A DNA stretch of 64,000 nucleotides from Zarea fungicola (Eukaryota > Ascomycota > Sordariomycetes > Hypocreales > Cordycipitaceae): NCBI GenBank assembly GCA_900169235.1, contig FWCC01000117.1, positions 182,510 through 246,509 of the forward strand, written 5' to 3'. This document shows, piece after piece, positions 12,457 through 23,606 of this stretch (positions are counted from its first letter, which is position 1; each line of letters starts with the position of its first letter). A program made the translations under genes and the position numbers. Under the pieces are notes generated by a model. That model ran no database searches and had not been told where the DNA came from. It saw nothing but the letters and a program-made list of their open reading frames with translations.

Positions 12457-15400
12457 TCAAAATCGCCGCCTAACCGTTCCTGCATCTGTTGATTCATCCT
12501 CATTGTCCTGCTCCTGTTCACCTACCGATTCATTCCCATCATGCCTTGCAATTTGTTGTGCCTGCTCTGGTTTCTTGCGGAAGCTTAGAAATCTCTTAAA
12601 TCCGCTTGGCTGAGCCTGTGTTTGAGGCTGCGTCTCCGCCAAAGAGTCCTCTTCACCAGTAAATTCGTAGTGCAGTCTGGGGACAAGTAGCCTGTATGGT
12701 ACTGTGATGCCTGTCGGGTCCTTTGGATTCACCTCGACATTAAGGCAAATGTCCAGCCCACCCTCGAGATCTACCGAGAAGTCATGTTCCTTTTTCATTT
12801 GCTTTGTTGTAAGACCAGTGGGGGTCCTATGGAAAGGGCGGATTCTTGGATCATCGTAGGGCTGCTCCCTCATCGGTTGGCCGCCTAAAGTCATTGACCG
12901 TTGAGGCGGCCTTGGGGAGAAGTGTGCATCATCCCCGTCAGAATACTCGTCGTTCGTTTCAGCGCCGCCTCGAAGGCCAAGTTGCTGTTCTTGTTGCTGG
13001 CCATATGGGCTTGGGTAACGGCCTTGGGGTTGAGAACCCCAGTGTCCCATTGACTCGTCATCCTCGTCGTCCTCATATTCGGTGACCTTGCTCTGGCTTC
13101 CTCTTCGCAAAAACCCAAAGAGTCCAGCCTTGGGCTTATCTGCGCTGCCAAGTGACATGCTTCGCTTAAGCTTATTAGGTGGCGTAGTGCCGTTATTAGA
13201 GTTCCTCCTCGTCAAGCTCCTGAGCAGTCCACCAGAGATTGGTGGCCTTGGTCCGCGGACCGATTCATGAGACTCGTCAAACTGTTTCGAACCAGCGCGT
13301 TTTCCAAACGAAAACCGTCGCAGCAAGCCATTGCCGCCTGCTGTTGGTGGAGGCGTTATGCTTCTCTCGTCGTCAGACTGCGGCGGAGTAGGTGGTGGTG
13401 TTGCCCCTGGGGACCACTGGCGGATTGAGCACCAGTTCCTGTGCGGCAAGAGTCGCTTGTTGTTTCGAGGCTTGCCATCCGGGCCATGCTGGAATATCGG
13501 GATCATACTCTCGTCTGTTTTTTTGTCGAAATGGTGCACCTTGTTGCGTTTGTTCAAAACATCCGCAAGCATATCAGGGGGCGGAGTGTTTACAATCGCC
13601 GAGGAAATGATGTTGGGCATATATCGGGGGTCCTTGTGCTTGGCCAATCCAAGTTGCGGGTTGGAGTAAAACTGCCCAACGGCCGCGAGATGCACATCGC
13701 CACTGAGTATCGTTACGCGTACCGACTTATCCATGGCCAAGTCTTGCAAGTCTTCAATGACAATGCTCCGCTCCTGCTTGTGATTCTTGGCAGTCCAGTG
13801 ATCATTTAAGTCATCCAGCACCTCTACGCCACCATCAATCTTGTTAAGCACTTTGCCAAAAACTCCAGTTCTTCCCAGTGCTTTTACTGGATCCATCAGT
13901 CTTGACGTCAGAATGTTTTCGAGCCAGACCATTCTCGGATACGCGATCGGTACACCTAGCAGAACCAAGAGATGCTCAACCTGGCCACGGCGCACCTCGA
14001 GATACAACCTACTGGTAATCTTCTCCCATGTTTTCTCGTCAAGCACTTCATGTTCAGTTCTTTCCGTGCGACAGTCCACAGCAAGCAAGGCAGTCTTGCC
14101 ACCCATGGAAACATACACGCTTCGGCTGAGTTCTTGAATATATGGACCAGGTTTGACACCAAGTATCCAGCTAGGCTCAGAATTCTCACTTTCTGGGACG
14201 ATACTTTGATGCTGGAAGAGCATGTAGTACTTGAAAGCTACCATACCCAAGCCGGAGAACACCGGCGACTTCATATCGTGATCGGGATACGAGCCGTAAC
14301 CATCAAAAATGTCGTGATCGTCGTACATGTTGACCATTGGAATTTGAGAGGCAGCAAGGCCAAAAAGACCTTGTGAGAACCACATACAGTAGCGTTCAAG
14401 GTAAAACTCTTCGAGCTCGTTTTGCATTTCTGCAGAGAACACCATGCGGTGCTTGTTGAATGGATAATCGCTATCAAGCCAATCACCAAAGAGCTTGCAT
14501 TGGTCGGCCACACAGTCATTATAAATTTGGTCTCCGCCTCCAATCATTACATGGAATGGCCTCGTTTGATGAGTATTCAGAACATCGCGCCACATGGGAT
14601 CCGGTCCACTGAAATCGTCTGGCTTGACACTGGCGCTAAAGCCGTTGCAGCTATGAAACATCATGTTCATAGTCTGGCCTCTCGCAGGCACCCAGAAAGC
14701 CATACTAGGCCCTCGGTTGATGCGATAGGCAATACGCTGCTGCTTTTCCCGAAGTTCAATCTCAATATTGAACCTCCAAAAGGTGTAGCCTCGTTCAGTG
14801 TGAAGTTGAAAGCCACGAACGTCCTTGTACTTTTGTGCCTTTTCACCATCGACGCCAGCTCGTTTCTTGCGACTAGCAAAAGAGCCAGGCAGGTCAGTCG
14901 ACCCATCGGCAGGTGGCACATCTGGTGGGCTGCGGGAAGACTCGAACAACCCCTCGTCTGTTTCGTCCCTGGAAAGATCCTTTCCTTCCTCCAAATGCTC
15001 GACAGGGCGGACATAGAGCGTGTCTCCGCGGCGACCGAGTTTGGGATGGCCCGCAATAGGATCCACGTATTCAGGGGGTAGGTCGCCGTCAACCTGATGC
15101 GGTGCTGGTGGCAGCAGTGCAATATCTTGTACGAAAAGACGCAGGATTGGTGCGATTTCATAGGATGAGGCGGAATCTGTTGTTACGATCATGATGCTGC
15201 CTCGCCACATCTCTCGTTCCGACACGGGGCCTCCACGCTGCGATCTTGAGGGCATTGCCTCCTTGCGAATACCACAGTATCTCAGTAGTGGACCACACTT
15301 CAGGTAGAGCTGTGGCTTGAACCGGGTTGGTTCATTCCTGTCGTCGTATTCGCCATCAAAAGCTTCAGCTTTTCGTAAACGGGCAGTCGCAGTGGAACCA

Positions 15401-17313
15401 CGCCCTTTTCCTTGTTCCCACCAGGCCTTGTACTGCTGAGATGGTTGTTGCTCGGCGTGAACATCGAGCAGGGGTCCGGAAAGAGTACCAACCGCCGCCT
15501 TATTCCACTCATCCAACCATTCGGGCGGCTGGTACAAGCCTTGACCAGGGTGCAAAGCGTCTCGATTTTTGAAATACATTTTACCCAATGGATGCGGGGT
15601 TTCCTGTACCAACCCATCATCGCTGCCAACTCTCTCCAACTGTATTCTGGCGGCCTCAACACCGTCGTCATGATACTTTGCTTCTTGCGGAATGTCGTGG
15701 CGCATATGATCAGGCACCGCAGCCGGATATTCTGACCGAAAAGGCGGAGCCTGGTGCATTTCCTCGTACGCATACTCGTGACGATATGTCGGCGCCGTAG
15801 CCCGCCGCTGAATGCCTTGCGCAACTGGTTCCTCAACAGCATAGCTGGGCTGCATCGCCCTTATTTCGGTTCCTCGACTGTTGTAGTCTGAATTCGGAAT
15901 GGCGGGAAGCCCTTTGTCTTTGACGGAGTGTGGTAGGCCGTTGCTTGGCCCAGATAGTACCGGGGTATGCAACGGGACCTGTATAGGGCCATGGTCTCGG
16001 GGTAGCGCTTCCGAGACTTGACGGCGATGTGTGGGGAAGTTTTCGGGTGGTGCTTTTCTAAGTTTATTGCTTGTTGTACGATTTAGTGCGACAGACTCTA
16101 TCGGGGCTGGAATACTGTGTTCGGGGGCCTCCAGATTCTCCAGATCGCGAGGAACAATCGGGTTCCTGGCTGCTCGATCCTTGAAGCTCAGGTTCCGCTT
16201 TGGTATGCCGGATGGGTGTTGATCCAATTGTTGCGTATTATCTCCCAATTTTGGGTGTCCGGCTGCATTTGGTGGCAGATTAGTTTGTTGCGTATGCTGT
16301 GTCCAGCCATGATGCGCTGAGGGGCGCTGCTGTGGCTCTGAGGAGTAGGAGCCACCCTGCTGTCTAGTGTTGACAGGCGGCGCTTGTTGCATTGTATCGG
16401 GACCGCGGTATATGGCTGCATCATTGTAAGGAGTATCCAGCGGTTGCTGCTGGTTACCAGGATTGCGGAATGTGGCTGGGTCGTCGACTGGAGGGGAAGC
16501 CGCCAGCGCTTGGGCGTTCTTGGCGGCCCTCTCTCTGGCGCGCTGCTCTGCGGCTTGAACACGGGCTCGCTTCTCTTCTTTGGTCATGCTGTCCAGCGTC
16601 AGCTCCAGATTTTGCAGCGGGGATCTAGTGGTGGCCAACTTTTTCCGTCGATCCGCCGTTGCGCTTGTTGAGGTCCGCCTGGGTTGTCTGGAGCCCTCTG
16701 CGGCAAGTTGGCGGGCGTCGCCAGCAGATGCGGGAGTAGCCATTGGCGCATGGGTAGCAGATGAAGACATTTCACGACTTTGCGTATATGATAGATCGTC
16801 TGGAATAACTGTGTGAGGTTGGTAGCGTGGCCCTGTCTCTTGTCTTGGAGCTGTAACTTGGGCCATTTGTGTTGCCTGGCCAGATTGATATGGCTCTCGA
16901 TAGCTCACCGGCGGACCGCGAGAAATATCTGGCACTCCTTGAAGGGAGTAGGAGGCGTGCGAGAAGTAGTCTACCTCGTCGTATGGCATTCGACGAGGCT
17001 TGCGATCGGGGCTGTCGTGGCTATCGTGGCTATCGTGGACAAACTCTGAGAAACCTTGCCTTTGGTAGGAGGGTGGCCGTGGAGCCAAGCCCTGGGGAGA
17101 ATGTCTGTCCGAAGCTGGCGAGCCTGGCGCAAAGATGGATTCAGTCGGAGCTTCTGTATAGGCAGTTTGTATCGAAGCGCGGTTCGCCCTTGGTGGAGGC
17201 TGGCTGTCTAACGACTGTCTCTGTTCGCTCGGGGGAAGATCGTAGTCGGTAGACCGACGCTGGTGACCGCTTCTTCTGTTCTTGGGTAGCTCGCCCCAGT
17301 TTTGGGCCGACAT
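12457..17313 (-). CDS. large PhoD-like metallophosphatase-domain protein
   Basis: A single-exon protein of 1618 residues. The start ATG is in CCGACATG-type context on the minus strand (MSAQNWGELPKN). The first 600 residues are disordered and rich in Gln, Pro and Arg, with an alkaline Lys/Arg-rich helix near 230-260. The catalytic region, about residues 800-1290, carries PhoD-family metal-site motifs: GGGDQIYNDC near 923, YDDHDIFDGYG near 996 and LSGDVHLAAVGQF near 1204. PhoD enzymes are metal-dependent phosphodiesterases or phosphatases. Most fungal members of this long cytoplasmic type have no assigned substrate, and no signal peptide or membrane segment is visible here, unlike secreted bacterial PhoD. 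The C-terminus contains basic Ser-rich segments and ends in an acidic, then basic, tail. Residues around 100 hold a short HDS repeat. Family assignment is firm; the reaction is not known. Confidence 0.85.
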   Translation of the reverse strand: MSAQNWGELPKNRRSGHQRRSTDYDLPPSEQRQSLDSQPPPRANRASIQTAYTEAPTESIFAPGSPASDRHSPQGLAPRPPSYQRQGFSEFVHDSHDSHDSPDRKPRRMPYDEVDYFSHASYSLQGVPDISRGPPVSYREPYQSGQATQMAQVTAPRQETGPRYQPHTVIPDDLSYTQSREMSSSATHAPMATPASAGDARQLAAEGSRQPRRTSTSATADRRKKLATTRSPLQNLELTLDSMTKEEKRARVQAAEQRARERAAKNAQALAASPPVDDPATFRNPGNQQQPLDTPYNDAAIYRGPDTMQQAPPVNTRQQGGSYSSEPQQRPSAHHGWTQHTQQTNLPPNAAGHPKLGDNTQQLDQHPSGIPKRNLSFKDRAARNPIVPRDLENLEAPEHSIPAPIESVALNRTTSNKLRKAPPENFPTHRRQVSEALPRDHGPIQVPLHTPVLSGPSNGLPHSVKDKGLPAIPNSDYNSRGTEIRAMQPSYAVEEPVAQGIQRRATAPTYRHEYAYEEMHQAPPFRSEYPAAVPDHMRHDIPQEAKYHDDGVEAARIQLERVGSDDGLVQETPHPLGKMYFKNRDALHPGQGLYQPPEWLDEWNKAAVGTLSGPLLDVHAEQQPSQQYKAWWEQGKGRGSTATARLRKAEAFDGEYDDRNEPTRFKPQLYLKCGPLLRYCGIRKEAMPSRSQRGGPVSEREMWRGSIMIVTTDSASSYEIAPILRLFVQDIALLPPAPHQVDGDLPPEYVDPIAGHPKLGRRGDTLYVRPVEHLEEGKDLSRDETDEGLFESSRSPPDVPPADGSTDLPGSFASRKKRAGVDGEKAQKYKDVRGFQLHTERGYTFWRFNIEIELREKQQRIAYRINRGPSMAFWVPARGQTMNMMFHSCNGFSASVKPDDFSGPDPMWRDVLNTHQTRPFHVMIGGGDQIYNDCVADQCKLFGDWLDSDYPFNKHRMVFSAEMQNELEEFYLERYCMWFSQGLFGLAASQIPMVNMYDDHDIFDGYGSYPDHDMKSPVFSGLGMVAFKYYMLFQHQSIVPESENSEPSWILGVKPGPYIQELSRSVYVSMGGKTALLAVDCRTERTEHEVLDEKTWEKITSRLYLEVRRGQVEHLLVLLGVPIAYPRMVWLENILTSRLMDPVKALGRTGVFGKVLNKIDGGVEVLDDLNDHWTAKNHKQERSIVIEDLQDLAMDKSVRVTILSGDVHLAAVGQFYSNPQLGLAKHKDPRYMPNIISSAIVNTPPPDMLADVLNKRNKVHHFDKKTDESMIPIFQHGPDGKPRNNKRLLPHRNWCSIRQWSPGATPPPTPPQSDDERSITPPPTAGGNGLLRRFSFGKRAGSKQFDESHESVRGPRPPISGGLLRSLTRRNSNNGTTPPNKLKRSMSLGSADKPKAGLFGFLRRGSQSKVTEYEDDEDDESMGHWGSQPQGRYPSPYGQQQEQQLGLRGGAETNDEYSDGDDAHFSPRPPQRSMTLGGQPMREQPYDDPRIRPFHRTPTGLTTKQMKKEHDFSVDLEGGLDICLNVEVNPKDPTGITVPYRLLVPRLHYEFTGEEDSLAETQPQTQAQPSGFKRFLSFRKKPEQAQQIARHDGNESVGEQEQDNEDESTDAGTVRRRF

Positions 17314-20029
17314 GGCGGTCGGGCAAGTCGAAAAACAAGGCCGAAGAGGATCCTATGAAAATAGTGCAAATGCAAGAAAATTATGTACCCAAAGGGAGTT
17401 TGTATGACCACGCATAAAAGCTCCTGGAAGGGGCTCTGTCAGAATGGTACGGAGTAGGGCTTGCTGATGCAGTCACCCCCGGCGGCCCAGTTTGAAACGG
17501 TCCGCGCTCGAGTGTACCCGATGGATATGGTGGAGCTCTAGGAGAGCCTGCAAACCAATACCTGTCCGATGTCCAAGGCAAAGATGATGGGAAAATCGAG
17601 AGGCTGAAGCAAGGGAAGCTCTGAGCAAGCTCCAGTATGAATAGTAAGCTATGGGCAGCAATGCCGAAGCTTGGTTTTTAGCGGTGATCCACTGCCCGCG
17701 GAATCCCCAGACGGTGAACTGGCCAACAAACAGTTGGCCAACTACTGGAACAATTGGCCGTGATGCGATTGGATTTTAGTGAATCGAGCCGACGGTTCGC
17801 ATACGCAAGCAATACTGACTACGCACAGAGAAGAAGAAGCGGTCGGGCAGCAGCATCTGGTGTGAGCTGGGGATGATGGGGCGCGAGGCGTCTGGCTGCA
17901 CTCGAGCTAGCCCATACATAAAATAGGTGGCTGGAAGTCTAGGTTGTGTAATAATGTGCTGCATGGCGGCCCGGGTACGAGACGTGTGGAAGTGGTACAG
18001 AGCGGTTGGGGGCCAGATAAGAGGATGTTTCTATGAATTAATGGTTACTGATGAGTTGATTCCGAGAAAGACCTCTGGAATGGTTTCCACCGACGTACTA
18101 CTAACCTATGCATCTAGTAGACGACTCTGCGGGTTGTGCTTGTCTGTCTGTTAGTACTTGCACCTATTGCTTAGTACTTTCCTCCAGCAGTAAGGCATTT
18201 GGGCAGCGCCTCAGATAGCTATACCTCAGCAATAATAATGGAGTGGCGGGTGGCTGGGGCGCAATGGGGCCGTTGGTGGATTTTCTAGTGGGTGGAAAAG
18301 CTTTTAGCGGCCGCTCACTAAGGGCCGCAAAGGCCGATACCTGTAGCTGGTTTCTTGTATTCATCTGCCATTTTAGGTACCAAAGTGTACGTATTAAATC
18401 TCCACAGCGGAAACGAGCTTCGAATTCGAACTAATGACGCCGTCGAAACTACCTGTGCATCGCCAGTCTTTTCTTCCCGGGCTGCATAATTTGTAATGAA
18501 GCTGCCAATGCACTAACTTCATACCAGTGTGTCGCTAGGTATCATCCATTGTGTAAAGCTGTGCTTTTCTTGGTCGTTGCGTAGTTACCGTGAACATAAT
18601 TCTCAATCATGTAACGTGTTCGCCAATGCCTACATTACTCTTCTAATACAGCTAGTACGAACACGAGCACGTAGGTAAACTCCCGCAGCCTCTCTACACT
18701 TTCCTTATTGCCATTAAAATACAATTATGACGTCAGTTAGACTGAAATCTAATGGAGCTCCCAGCCAATATGTCTTATCGCACTAGGAACTCCCGAGGTT
18801 CACCCATTTAACAACTTGATGAACTATCCAGGTTCGTTAGCAAAAAGAAGAAGAAGAAGCAGCAAAAGAAAATATTTACTTTGAAAGATTCCATCCTAGT
18901 TTAGGATAATGTCCTATTTAGCCCATTTACTGTTGAGACGTAAAATGCGACGGGGTGTGCCTTCTGGCAGTCGAGCTTGCTTGGGCGGCAATTGCTACGG
19001 AAGCTTAATGGACAACTGAAGGAGGAATTTTTTTAATGCTTGTATGTGAGTTTATTTACAGCTTTGACGCCATTGAAAGCGAATCCATGTTTGTGACGAT
19101 CACCGTAGGTATCATGAAGTTATTGGCCGTTAGAGGTGAAGACGGCAAGCATATGCGGCGTCGAAGGCTGCTTTATCCAACCCTCTGAGCACCAAGTTCA
19201 GGCAGCAAGGCCTTTTCGCTTTTCCCCCACTGCTGCTCGACTGATGAAGGACTGCGAGTGCAAAAGAGGCGGTATTATCGTCCAGTATGGTTATCTATCA
19301 TTTAAGTTATAGTTGGTAAGCATTGTGGCTTAAAATACACATAAAAACGAGGCGACTAAGCTTGTTATTCCATATACTCCCTAGATTCGAGTATAAATCT
19401 ATGTCTTTGATGCCAAACGTATTATACCACGGTTAACGAACTTAACTTGAAGTGAGTGATCAATTGTCATTCGTAGAGGATTTACCAATCCTCTGCATGA
19501 TCCACGTCTACGTGTAAGAGTACAAGATATTCTGAGCTTCCACCAACCAAATCTTGCGGAAAAGAATGCGAAAATTGAAACGAAAAACTCTCGATGCGTC
19601 GTTTATTTTCTTTATTTCGCCGTGCTCGTTTCAACCGGGTTTCCTTCAGTTGCTTCATAACTTGCCGACAGCCTGTTGTGCCTAATATGTTAGGCGAAAA
19701 ATTAAGATGTGGCTTCTCCTGGCTAGAGTGTGGCGTACTGAATGTAATTTTTCTCTAGGGTGGCTGATTTCGTCAAATTGGGCAGGACCTAGCCTCCAGA
19801 CTCACACCTGCTTGAATTTCGCATCAATTCAACCCCACCAGACCGCCTCTATTGTGACTGCTTTGCCCGGTGCAGAGCTACAGCGAACGAAACGTACCAA
19901 AGGGAGAAGCGGAGCGACTCTCCTTCTGAAATCACTGTCATCTGCATTCTCTTGTTTGCACCATAACTGCATCTCGCGCGCCTCTCCTCCCGCAACGAAT
20001 CCCATTTTCTTCACCAACACACAGTAACC
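17314..20029. other. 2.7-kb gene-free stretch between divergent genes
   Basis: This separates the divergent PhoD-like and eIF4E genes. Frames are short and unconvincing on both strands. I see no tRNA or 5S rRNA signature. The segment 18.5-19.6 kb is AT-richer than its surroundings and contains an AAGAAG run near 18845-18860. The last 200-300 bp should be the eIF4E promoter and leader. One exact copy of the 9-mer TACGGAGTA lies at 17448. Confidence 0.55.
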
Positions 20030-20926
20030 ATGGCCACCGCCGTCGCGGAGTCTGCCGACCTGGACAAGCAGGTTGACTTGTCCACGATCCCCATCTCCCC
20101 TAATGGAAATGAAGAGGCTGGCGAAGCCATCGACTCGGGCAAGCCCGTCACCGTCTTCCACGACAAGGACAACTTCAACGTCAAGCACCCGCTTCAGAAC
20201 AAATGGACTTTGTGGTTCACGAAGCCCCCGAGTGGCAAGGTAAGGCAGATTGAATACCTGATGGTGACAACAATCTTTAGACCATCGAATTGCTAACAAG
20301 AAGACACGACAGGGCGACAACTGGAATGACCTGCTCAAGGAGGTGATTACCTTTGATTCCGTCGAGGAGTTCTGGGGCGTCTACGTAAGAACAATTCAGA
20401 GCATTCGCACCGGCCTGCTTGTCTAACCAATCAACAGAACAACGTTGCCAACGTCTCTGACCTAGCGGTCAAGTCCGATTATCATCTTTTCAAGGCCGGT
20501 GTGCGCCCCGAATGGGAAGATCCCCAGAACAAGCATGGAGGCAAGTGGTCCTACCAGTACAAGGACAAGCGCAATGTCGACGTCAACCGTCTTTGGCTTC
20601 AGGTTGTCATGGCTGCTATCGGCGAGACCCTCGAGGAGGAGGACGACGGTGAGGTCATGGGCGTTGTTGTCAACGTCCGCAAGGCCTTCTACCGTATTGG
20701 TGTCTGGACTCGTACTATTGGTAAGAGCATCCCCGGCCGCGGAGACGGTGATGTCGCCGGTGGTAAGGGTCGTTCGAATGAAAAGGGAAAAGATATTCTC
20801 CTGAGTATTGGTCGCCGTTTCAAGGAGATATTGGAGCTTCCCAACAGTGAGCAGGTCGAGTTCTCGGGCCACACGGACAGTGCCCATGCTGGCAGCACGA
20901 GAGCCAAGGCGAAGCACGTTGTATAA
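20030..20926 (+). CDS. translation initiation factor eIF4E (cap-binding)
   Basis: Three exons: 20030-20239, 20313-20384 and 20438-20926, giving 256 residues. Both introns are short (73 and 53 nt) and begin GTAAG. The first has a perfect TGCTAAC branch site; the second ends CTAACCAATCAACAG. The eIF4E fold signature is clear: HPLQNKWTLWFTKPP, then EEFWGVYNN at the second junction, then DYHLFKAGVRPEWEDPQN and GGKW. The conserved tryptophans that stack on the 7-methylguanosine cap lie in these segments. The protein binds mRNA caps and recruits eIF4G for translation initiation in the cytoplasm. The N-terminal 45 residues and the Gly/Lys-rich C-terminus vary in the family. It is somewhat longer than yeast eIF4E (213 residues), mainly from the N-terminus and a loop near residue 200. 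Convergent with the malonyl-CoA synthetase gene. Confidence 0.96.
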
Positions 20927-21481
20927 ATGATATCCGAGACTGAAGAAGAAAAAAAAGAAACACACCAAATGTCTCAATTGTGCCTTTATGAACAATAAGT
21001 ACGGAGCACAACTAGTCATAGTCTGCCATGTGCAGCCGCTGGGACTGTGCCGCACTCGTGAATGAGAGGCCTTGTGATGAAGGACATGGCAAGGCTGCAT
21101 TTATGTCGAGGAGATGAAACATTGCCTTTCCTATGTTTATAAGTAACATGGCAGCGTTGTTTGGAGGCTTTTTATAATCGGATCAAAAGCCATTTGAAAT
21201 AGGGCATGTCGTCATGCATGGCTACCAAAATAGATGTCTAATATTTCTGCCGAAATTTGTTTACCCTTGTGAAAAGCAACGGGATAATGCCAAGTACAAC
21301 GAGTACAAGATTTGTAGGATTACATACAATCCATCGACTGGTACGCGAACCAGGAGGTTCACCGCCTATGTCTAAATCTAAAATGTGACTATACACACAC
21401 ACACATATATATATCTATATAAAATGTACAATGAGAGCAGATTTTATCTTCTTAAAGAAAGAAAATAAAACCAGTTCGTTT
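20927..21481. other. convergent 3' intergenic with AC/AT microsatellite
   Basis: This lies between the stop codons of eIF4E and the malonyl-CoA synthetase gene and is AT-rich. It includes a compound microsatellite, (AC)n followed by (AT)n, at about 21391-21420. No gene is seen. Confidence 0.6.
21391..21420. repeat. compound AC/AT microsatellite
   Basis: An uninterrupted AC dinucleotide run passes directly into an AT run of similar length. It sits in the 3' intergenic region between two convergent genes and is likely length-variable. Confidence 0.9.
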
Positions 21482-23606
21482 TTACATTTCATCGCCGCTT
21501 GTCTCGTCGACGAAAATGGCCTTTACGAGCTCTTTCTTGTTAATCTTACCCATGGCATTGCGGGGAATGTGGTCGACGAGCTTCATGACCTGGGGGATCT
21601 TGTAGGCGGCGAGCCGTCCCTTGAGGGCGCGCCGCATCTCGAGCGGCGTCCACGTGGCGGCGTGCTCCATGTCGAGGATGATGACGGCACCGACCTTTTG
21701 GCCCCAGCTGCCGCTGGGGACGGCGACGACGGCGGCTTCGGCAACCTCAGGCAGCGAGAGCAGCTCACGCTCGACCTCAAGGGCGCTGACCTTCTCGCCG
21801 CCCGTCTTGATGATATCGGCCGTCTTGCGTCCCTGAATAAAGTACATAGGCCCGGTCGCCCAGTCTTGCTTGCTGCTGCGGCCAGCGGTGGCGACATGCC
21901 GACGGAACGCAACGTCGCCCGTCTTGAACCACTTGCCGCGGCCCATGCCGTTGCTGTCGCCGGTAACAGCAGCATCAGCGTCATCGGTGACGAATTCCTT
22001 GGCCGTGGCCTCGGGGTTCTGCCAGTACTCGCGAAAGATGGTAGGCCCGCGGAGCTGGATCTCGCCGGACCGCTCACGGCCCTGTGCATCGAACTCGTCA
22101 CCCTGCGCAATGACCTCGCCCGTTTCCATGTCGACGAGGCGGGCCTCAACTGAGGGCAGAGGCCAGCCGACACTAGCGTCGACGCGGTCAGCAAAATCGA
22201 GGCCGCAACTGAGGGCCATGCCGACCTCGGTCATGCCGTAGCGCTCGAGAAGGACATTTCCGCCGCTCAGAGCGGACCAAGCAGCCTTGATGGGTGTTGG
22301 CAGGGCCGCGGAGCCGGAGATGTTGACGCGCAGGTTGGCTGGGGAAGTGGCCTCACGGGTAGCCGCCTGCATTTCGGGGGATAGGGCCTTGTGGCTGGTG
22401 AGGAGGCGGCTGTATACTGTAGGGACGACGGTAAAGAATGTGACTTTTGGTGGCGGCGGCTTTTGTTGAGTTGGATGAGTTGTAGTGCTGCGGCCGTTGG
22501 TGGTGGGTGCTAGGAAAGGTGCGGCGAGGCGTTTCCAGACGGCATCGGCATTAAAGGGAAACATGAACTCGATGGAGGAGCCCGCGAATAAAGGTGTCAG
22601 GACGGCATTGATTGTGCCGTGAATATGATGTAGTGGCAGGACATGGAGTAGATGGTCTGCTGGCGAGTACTTCCATGCTTGGCAGAGGGAATTGCATTGA
22701 GCTGTGAGAACTGGCTCCGGCAGCAACACTCCTTTCTGAAATCATGGCAGGATTAGTTTACGCTGATCAAGGATCCAGGGGAGCTATTAAATCAATAACA
22801 GCGCTTGGGCTTACAGGTCTATTGGTGGTGCCGGAGGTGTAAAGCATCAGACCGGCACCCGTCGAGTCTCCATCGACCAATGACACGGCCTCCTTGGCAC
22901 TGGCACCCATGTGTTTGGGAAGCTCAAAGAAGGCTGGCTGCAGCTTCAGCTCCATAGAAAGCACTTCTTTTGCCTTGGCAGCAAACTTGGGCGAGGCCAC
23001 GAGAACTGATGCACCGCTCTGATTGAGGATGTACTGGAGCTCCGGTGCCGGAAACGGAGGTGAGAGTGGTACAGCAATGGCGCGTGCAGCCATGATGGCA
23101 AGAAACATGACTGGATGCCTTGCATATTAGCCAAATAGCCACAAGAGAGACTCGCGTACGGCAATTGGGGGGCGCAGGAAAAAATTGTGAGACATACCAA
23201 CATAATCATAGCTGTTTTCTATCAAAAAGGCGACGCGCTCGCCTACAAGAGGAGATTCCCCACACGCAGCATCTTGGAGGAGGTTTCTGGCCCTGGCAAC
23301 ATCACTGAGGAGCCCTCCGTAGGTAAAGCGTCGGCCAGAGAGAGAGTGGACGACAGCGGTGGACTCGGGGTCGTGGGCGGCGACAGCCTCGAGGATGGGG
23401 AGGCGCGGGAGTGTGGAGAGCATCCTGTTAGATGCCGGGGTACATGAGCGATGATGGTACGCTAGGATGCATGGGAATCCAACGTGTCTCCTAGTGGTGG
23501 CGGAGGCGGCGGCGGCGGCGGCGGGAACGGCAGTAGCACGGAAGACAGCACCGGGGGATGTTGTCAGTCGCCGGGCGGCCAGCGACAATGCTGATCGAGC
23601 AATCAT
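21482..23606 (-). CDS. malonyl-CoA synthetase (acyl-activating enzyme, ACSF3/MatB type)
   Basis: Three exons, complement(21482-22735, 22815-23110, 23198-23606), giving 652 residues. Introns of 87 and 79 nt have GTATGT and GTAAGC donors and CAG acceptors. The adenylate-forming motifs are all present: the nucleotide loop MLYTSGTTNRPKGV spans the second junction, ERYGMTEVGMALS follows, then GRKTADIIKTGGEKVSALE, and finally the catalytic lysine in MGKINKKEL. The ERYGMTE arginine is characteristic of malonate-specific members. The reaction is malonate + CoA + ATP to malonyl-CoA + AMP + PPi. The start chosen gives an Arg/Ser/Ala-rich N-terminus (MIARSALSLAARRLTTSP) resembling a mitochondrial presequence, which suits the mitochondrial role of ACSF3. 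A later in-frame ATG (MLSTLPRLP) is an alternative start. The C-terminus (GDEM) has no peroxisomal PTS1. Confidence 0.88.

Noticed and set aside
14422..15081. 219-codon plus-strand frame inside the PhoD-like gene
   Set aside because: It overlaps the conserved PhoD catalytic region in antisense; the minus-strand frame has the family motifs.
21431..22241. plus-strand frames of 240 and 123 codons opposite malonyl-CoA synthetase
   Set aside because: They are antisense of GC-rich codons in a gene with complete adenylation motifs.
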